Source of the DNA: Streptomyces sp. NBC_00483
GTDB lineage: Bacteria > Actinomycetota > Actinomycetes > Streptomycetales > Streptomycetaceae
Assembly (NCBI RefSeq): GCF_036013745.1
Contig: NZ_CP107880.1
Span: 9,362,001-9,426,000, forward strand
Direction of reading: 5' to 3'
Length of the DNA: 64,000 nt
Shown here: positions 61,977 through 64,000 of the stretch, piece after piece
Layout of the letters: each line of letters begins with the position of its first letter
Position numbering within the stretch: position 1 is the first letter of the stretch
Made by a program: the position numbers and the translations under genes
The notes under the pieces: generated by a model
The model's database searches: none
Seen by the model: only the letters and a program-made list of their open reading frames with translations
What the model was told of the DNA's origin: nothing

Positions 61977-62417
61977 ATGACCAGTCAGGACCGACAGACC
62001 GTGGCCGGCTCGTCGGCCGAGCTCGGCGCCGCCCACGCATCCGCCGCGCTGCTGGAACGGCTGGCCGACAAGCTCGGCGGCCGGGCCTCCGTCGCCGCCG
62101 TCTTCGGCGAGCCGGTCTTCCGGGAGGGCATCACCGTCGTCCCGGTCGCCCAGGTCGGCTTCGGTTTCGGTGGCGGCGCCGGGCGTGAGAAGGCGGGGGA
62201 CAAGGACGGGGAAGGCGGGGGAGGCGGAGGCGGTGCAGGAGCCAAGCCGCTCGGCTTCATCGAGATCAAGGACGGGACCGCCACTTACAAGCCGATCCGT
62301 GACCCGTGGGTGGACGTGGCCCTGCCGCTCGCCACGCTGCTGGTCGGCGTCGTCGGGACCAGGGTGCTGCGCGCGGTGGCGAAGTCCCGGTCGGCTCGGC
62401 GCGACAAGGCGGAGTGA
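61977..62417 (+). CDS. GerW (YtfJ) family sporulation protein
   Basis: 146 aa from ATG 61977 (AGGGAGG 6 nt upstream). GerW-like core: RLADKLGGRASVAAVFGEPV... GITVVPVAQVGFGFGGGAG, then a long Gly/Glu/Lys loop (EGGGGGGGAGA) and KPLGFIEIKDGTATYKPI. A C-terminal hydrophobic helix (VALPLATLLVGVVGTRVL) suggests membrane attachment. Bacillus YtfJ/GerW acts in spores; a role in Streptomyces is less clear. Its stop is 1 nt before the P450 start, so the two are coupled. Confidence 0.88.
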   Translation: MTSQDRQTVAGSSAELGAAHASAALLERLADKLGGRASVAAVFGEPVFREGITVVPVAQVGFGFGGGAGREKAGDKDGEGGGGGGGAGAKPLGFIEIKDGTATYKPIRDPWVDVALPLATLLVGVVGTRVLRAVAKSRSARRDKAE

Positions 62418-62418
62418 C

Positions 62419-63762
62419 GTGACGGTCGAAGGGGTCGAGGCGCGGGCCATTCCGGCTCAGAGGCGTGATGATCGCGGTCTGCCCTGGGTCGGGCAGCTCT
62501 TCGCGTACTCCAAGGATCCGGTCGCGTTCTACCGGCGGGGCTGGGAGCGGTACGGGCCGGTCGCCCCGTTCCACGTGTTGGGCAAGAACTCGGCGATGCT
62601 GCTCGGTCCCGACGCCTGCGGCGAGGCGCTGCTGAACAAGGACAAGGCGTTCGCCAACGAGCCGGCGTGGGCGCAGCTCGTCGGGCCCTTCTTCCATCGC
62701 GGGCTGATGCTCATCGACTTCGACGAGCACAAGGCGCACCGCCGGATCATGCAACAGGCCTTCACCCGCGAGCGGTTGGCGGCGTACACCCGGCGCCTCC
62801 ACCCCGCGATCGAGCACGGCATGGCGGGCTGGGAGGAGAACGCGGAGTTCCCCTCGTACTGGAAGCTGAAGCAGCTCACGCTCGACATCGCGGCCGACCT
62901 CTTCATGGGTGGCGCGAAGGACACGGGCCAGGCCGAGATGGACCGGGTCAACAAGGCATTCATCGCCTGCGTCCAGGCCGCCGCGGGCGTCGTACGCGCC
63001 GATGTGCCGTTCACCCGGTGGGGCAAGGCGTACCGCGGACGCAAGGTGCTCGAGGGGTTCCTGCGCCACTACCTCCCGGCGAAGCGCGCCGAGCAGACCG
63101 ACGACATCTTCTCGGTCCTCTGCCATATCGAGACGGAGGACGGCGAGCGGTTCACCGACGACGACGTCGTCAACCACATGATCTTCCTGATGATGGCGGC
63201 GCACGACACCTCGACCGTCACCACCTCCACGATCCTGCAACACCTCGGCCAGCACCCCGACTGGCAGGAACGCTGCCGCGCGGAGGCGCTCGCGCTGGGC
63301 CCCGCGCCGTCGATGGCCGAGCTCGAGGGCATGGAGTCGATGGACCTGGTGATGCGAGAGGCGCTGCGACTGCGGGCGCCGGTCCCGACGCTGGTGCGGT
63401 ACGCGGTCAAGGACACGACGATCCAGGGCGTGCGCATCCCCGCCGGCACGGACGTCCTCGTGGGCGTCCAGTTCAGCCACCTCATGGACGAGTACTGGAC
63501 GAACCCCACGGCCTTCGACCCGGACCGATTCGGCCCCGACCGCCGGGAGGACCGCTCGCACCGGTACGCCTGGGAGCCCTTCGGCGGCGGCGTGCACAAG
63601 TGCATCGGCCTGTACTTCGCCGGCCTGGAGATCAAGGCGATCATGCACCGCATACTGCGCGCCCACCGCTGGACGGTCGACCCCGCCTACGAGCCGCCGA
63701 TGGACTACCACTCCCTGCCGTTCCCCAAGGACGGCCTGCCGATCGCATTGACCGGACGCTGA
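62419..63762 (+). CDS. Cytochrome P450
   Basis: 447 aa from GTG 62419 (GGAG 4-5 nt upstream). Motifs: I-helix MMAAHDTSTVTTST, ExxR in MREALRLRAP, and heme loop PFGGGVHKCIGLYFAGLE. The sequence is of the longer CYP51/CYP120-like type (DPEFANEP-like start NKDKAFANEP, DEHKAHRRIMQQAF) rather than the short CYP105/107 type, suggesting a sterol, terpenoid or lipid-like substrate; that is inference. Coupled to the GerW gene. No redox partner is adjacent. Confidence 0.93.
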   Translation: MTVEGVEARAIPAQRRDDRGLPWVGQLFAYSKDPVAFYRRGWERYGPVAPFHVLGKNSAMLLGPDACGEALLNKDKAFANEPAWAQLVGPFFHRGLMLIDFDEHKAHRRIMQQAFTRERLAAYTRRLHPAIEHGMAGWEENAEFPSYWKLKQLTLDIAADLFMGGAKDTGQAEMDRVNKAFIACVQAAAGVVRADVPFTRWGKAYRGRKVLEGFLRHYLPAKRAEQTDDIFSVLCHIETEDGERFTDDDVVNHMIFLMMAAHDTSTVTTSTILQHLGQHPDWQERCRAEALALGPAPSMAELEGMESMDLVMREALRLRAPVPTLVRYAVKDTTIQGVRIPAGTDVLVGVQFSHLMDEYWTNPTAFDPDRFGPDRREDRSHRYAWEPFGGGVHKCIGLYFAGLEIKAIMHRILRAHRWTVDPAYEPPMDYHSLPFPKDGLPIALTGR

Positions 63763-63801
63763 CCCGTCCGGTTACCTCCCTGTTGTCTGTAAAGTTCCTT
63801 T

Positions 63802-63818
63802 AGGGACTTTCGGTCCTT
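63802..63818. promoter_or_regulatory. DevR/DosR (OsdR)-like box
   Basis: AGGGACTTTCGGTCCTT resembles the hypoxia DosR/DevR box GGGACTTTCGGCCC with near-dyad symmetry. It lies 76 nt upstream of the partial gene at 63895. A second inverted repeat TAAAG-TTC-CTTTA (63790-63802) abuts it. Confidence 0.45.
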
Positions 63819-63894
63819 ACAAAGGTCATATGTGATCCCCGACGATTGTCCCTGAAGGACCACGCGGAAGGGGGAAACCCAGGGAGGTCAGTAC

Positions 63895-64000
63895 ATGGTC
63901 GGCACCGGTGCGCCCGGCGGCGGCGCGAGAGCGGCTGCCAGGTATGCGGCGGACGGCACACGGAGCCCGACACGCGTGGTCGGGCTCCTGCTCGCCGCAG
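63895..64000 (+). CDS. N-terminus of an unknown protein (cut by window edge)
   Basis: Only 35 codons are visible from ATG 63895, with GGGAGG 8 nt upstream. The start MVGTGAPGGGARAAARYAAD is hydrophilic and Gly/Ala/Arg-rich. The last residues (TRVVGLLLAA) could begin a hydrophobic segment, so a membrane or exported protein is possible. A DevR/OsdR-like box upstream hints at redox or hypoxia control. The product cannot be identified from this part. Confidence 0.5.
   Translation, partial: MVGTGAPGGGARAAARYAADGTRSPTRVVGLLLAA

Overview
The window is about 64 kb of high-GC actinobacterial chromosome, almost certainly Streptomyces. Coding regions show a strong G/C bias at third codon positions, GTG starts are frequent, regulators of the IclR/TetR/LacI/LuxR families are abundant, many secreted proteins carry twin-arginine leaders, and there is a GerW-type sporulation protein. 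No rRNA, tRNA, CRISPR array, prophage or IS element was seen. The content is accessory metabolism: several self-contained catabolic or oxidative gene sets, each with its own regulator and often a recognisable operator.

Region by region. 1-5733 (minus) is an overlapping operon: IclR regulator, two proteins I do not recognise (582 and 222 aa), an M19-type dipeptidase that lacks the usual first metal-ligand motif, and an MFS permease running off the edge. 5832-10062 holds a secreted beta-propeller behind an iron box, an L7/L12-like small protein, a P450, an unknown protein and a CGNR-type regulator. 10152-17181 has a SufS-like cysteine desulfurase, an APH-fold kinase, broken coding fragments around a hexanucleotide microsatellite, a secreted GH92 mannosidase behind a LacI-type operator, and a TetR/SCO6745-family divergent pair with duplicated operators. 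17548-22691 is a Baeyer-Villiger-type monooxygenase, AurF-like diiron oxygenase and ferredoxin-NADP reductase (FprB-like) operon closed by large hairpins and a convergent TetR gene. 22899-27968 carries a Ser/Thr kinase, a YdcF protein and a large LuxR regulator.

28219-34282 is a second catabolic set: AroM, IclR, an OPT oligopeptide transporter, DUF917 and an M20 peptidase. 34368-50439 is a polysaccharide/glycoprotein utilisation locus centred on a LacI regulator. Leftward it encodes an M60 metallopeptidase, a PL8 lyase and a DUF2264 protein. Rightward it encodes a two-permease ABC importer with its lipoprotein (no ATPase), an M1 peptidase and a beta-helix protein with a discoidin-like domain. 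Three similar LacI-type boxes lie in the promoters of this locus. 50524-64000 is mixed: a MazG-like protein, a zinc ribbon, thpR with rph (rifamycin phosphotransferase), a LysR/TSUP pair, an MBL-fold hydrolase, a DUF1772/TetR pair with operators, a methyltransferase, gdhA behind a GlnR-like box, a GerW-P450 pair, and the start of a gene behind a DevR/OsdR-like box.

A recurring theme is tandem duplication at gene edges. There are 30-bp units at the 3' end of the first P450, five ~41-bp hairpin units at the 3' end of the AurF-like gene, and five 18-bp units between OPT and DUF917. Three in-frame microsatellites also occur inside or beside coding sequence. All functional statements come from reading the sequence and recalling families; no search was run.
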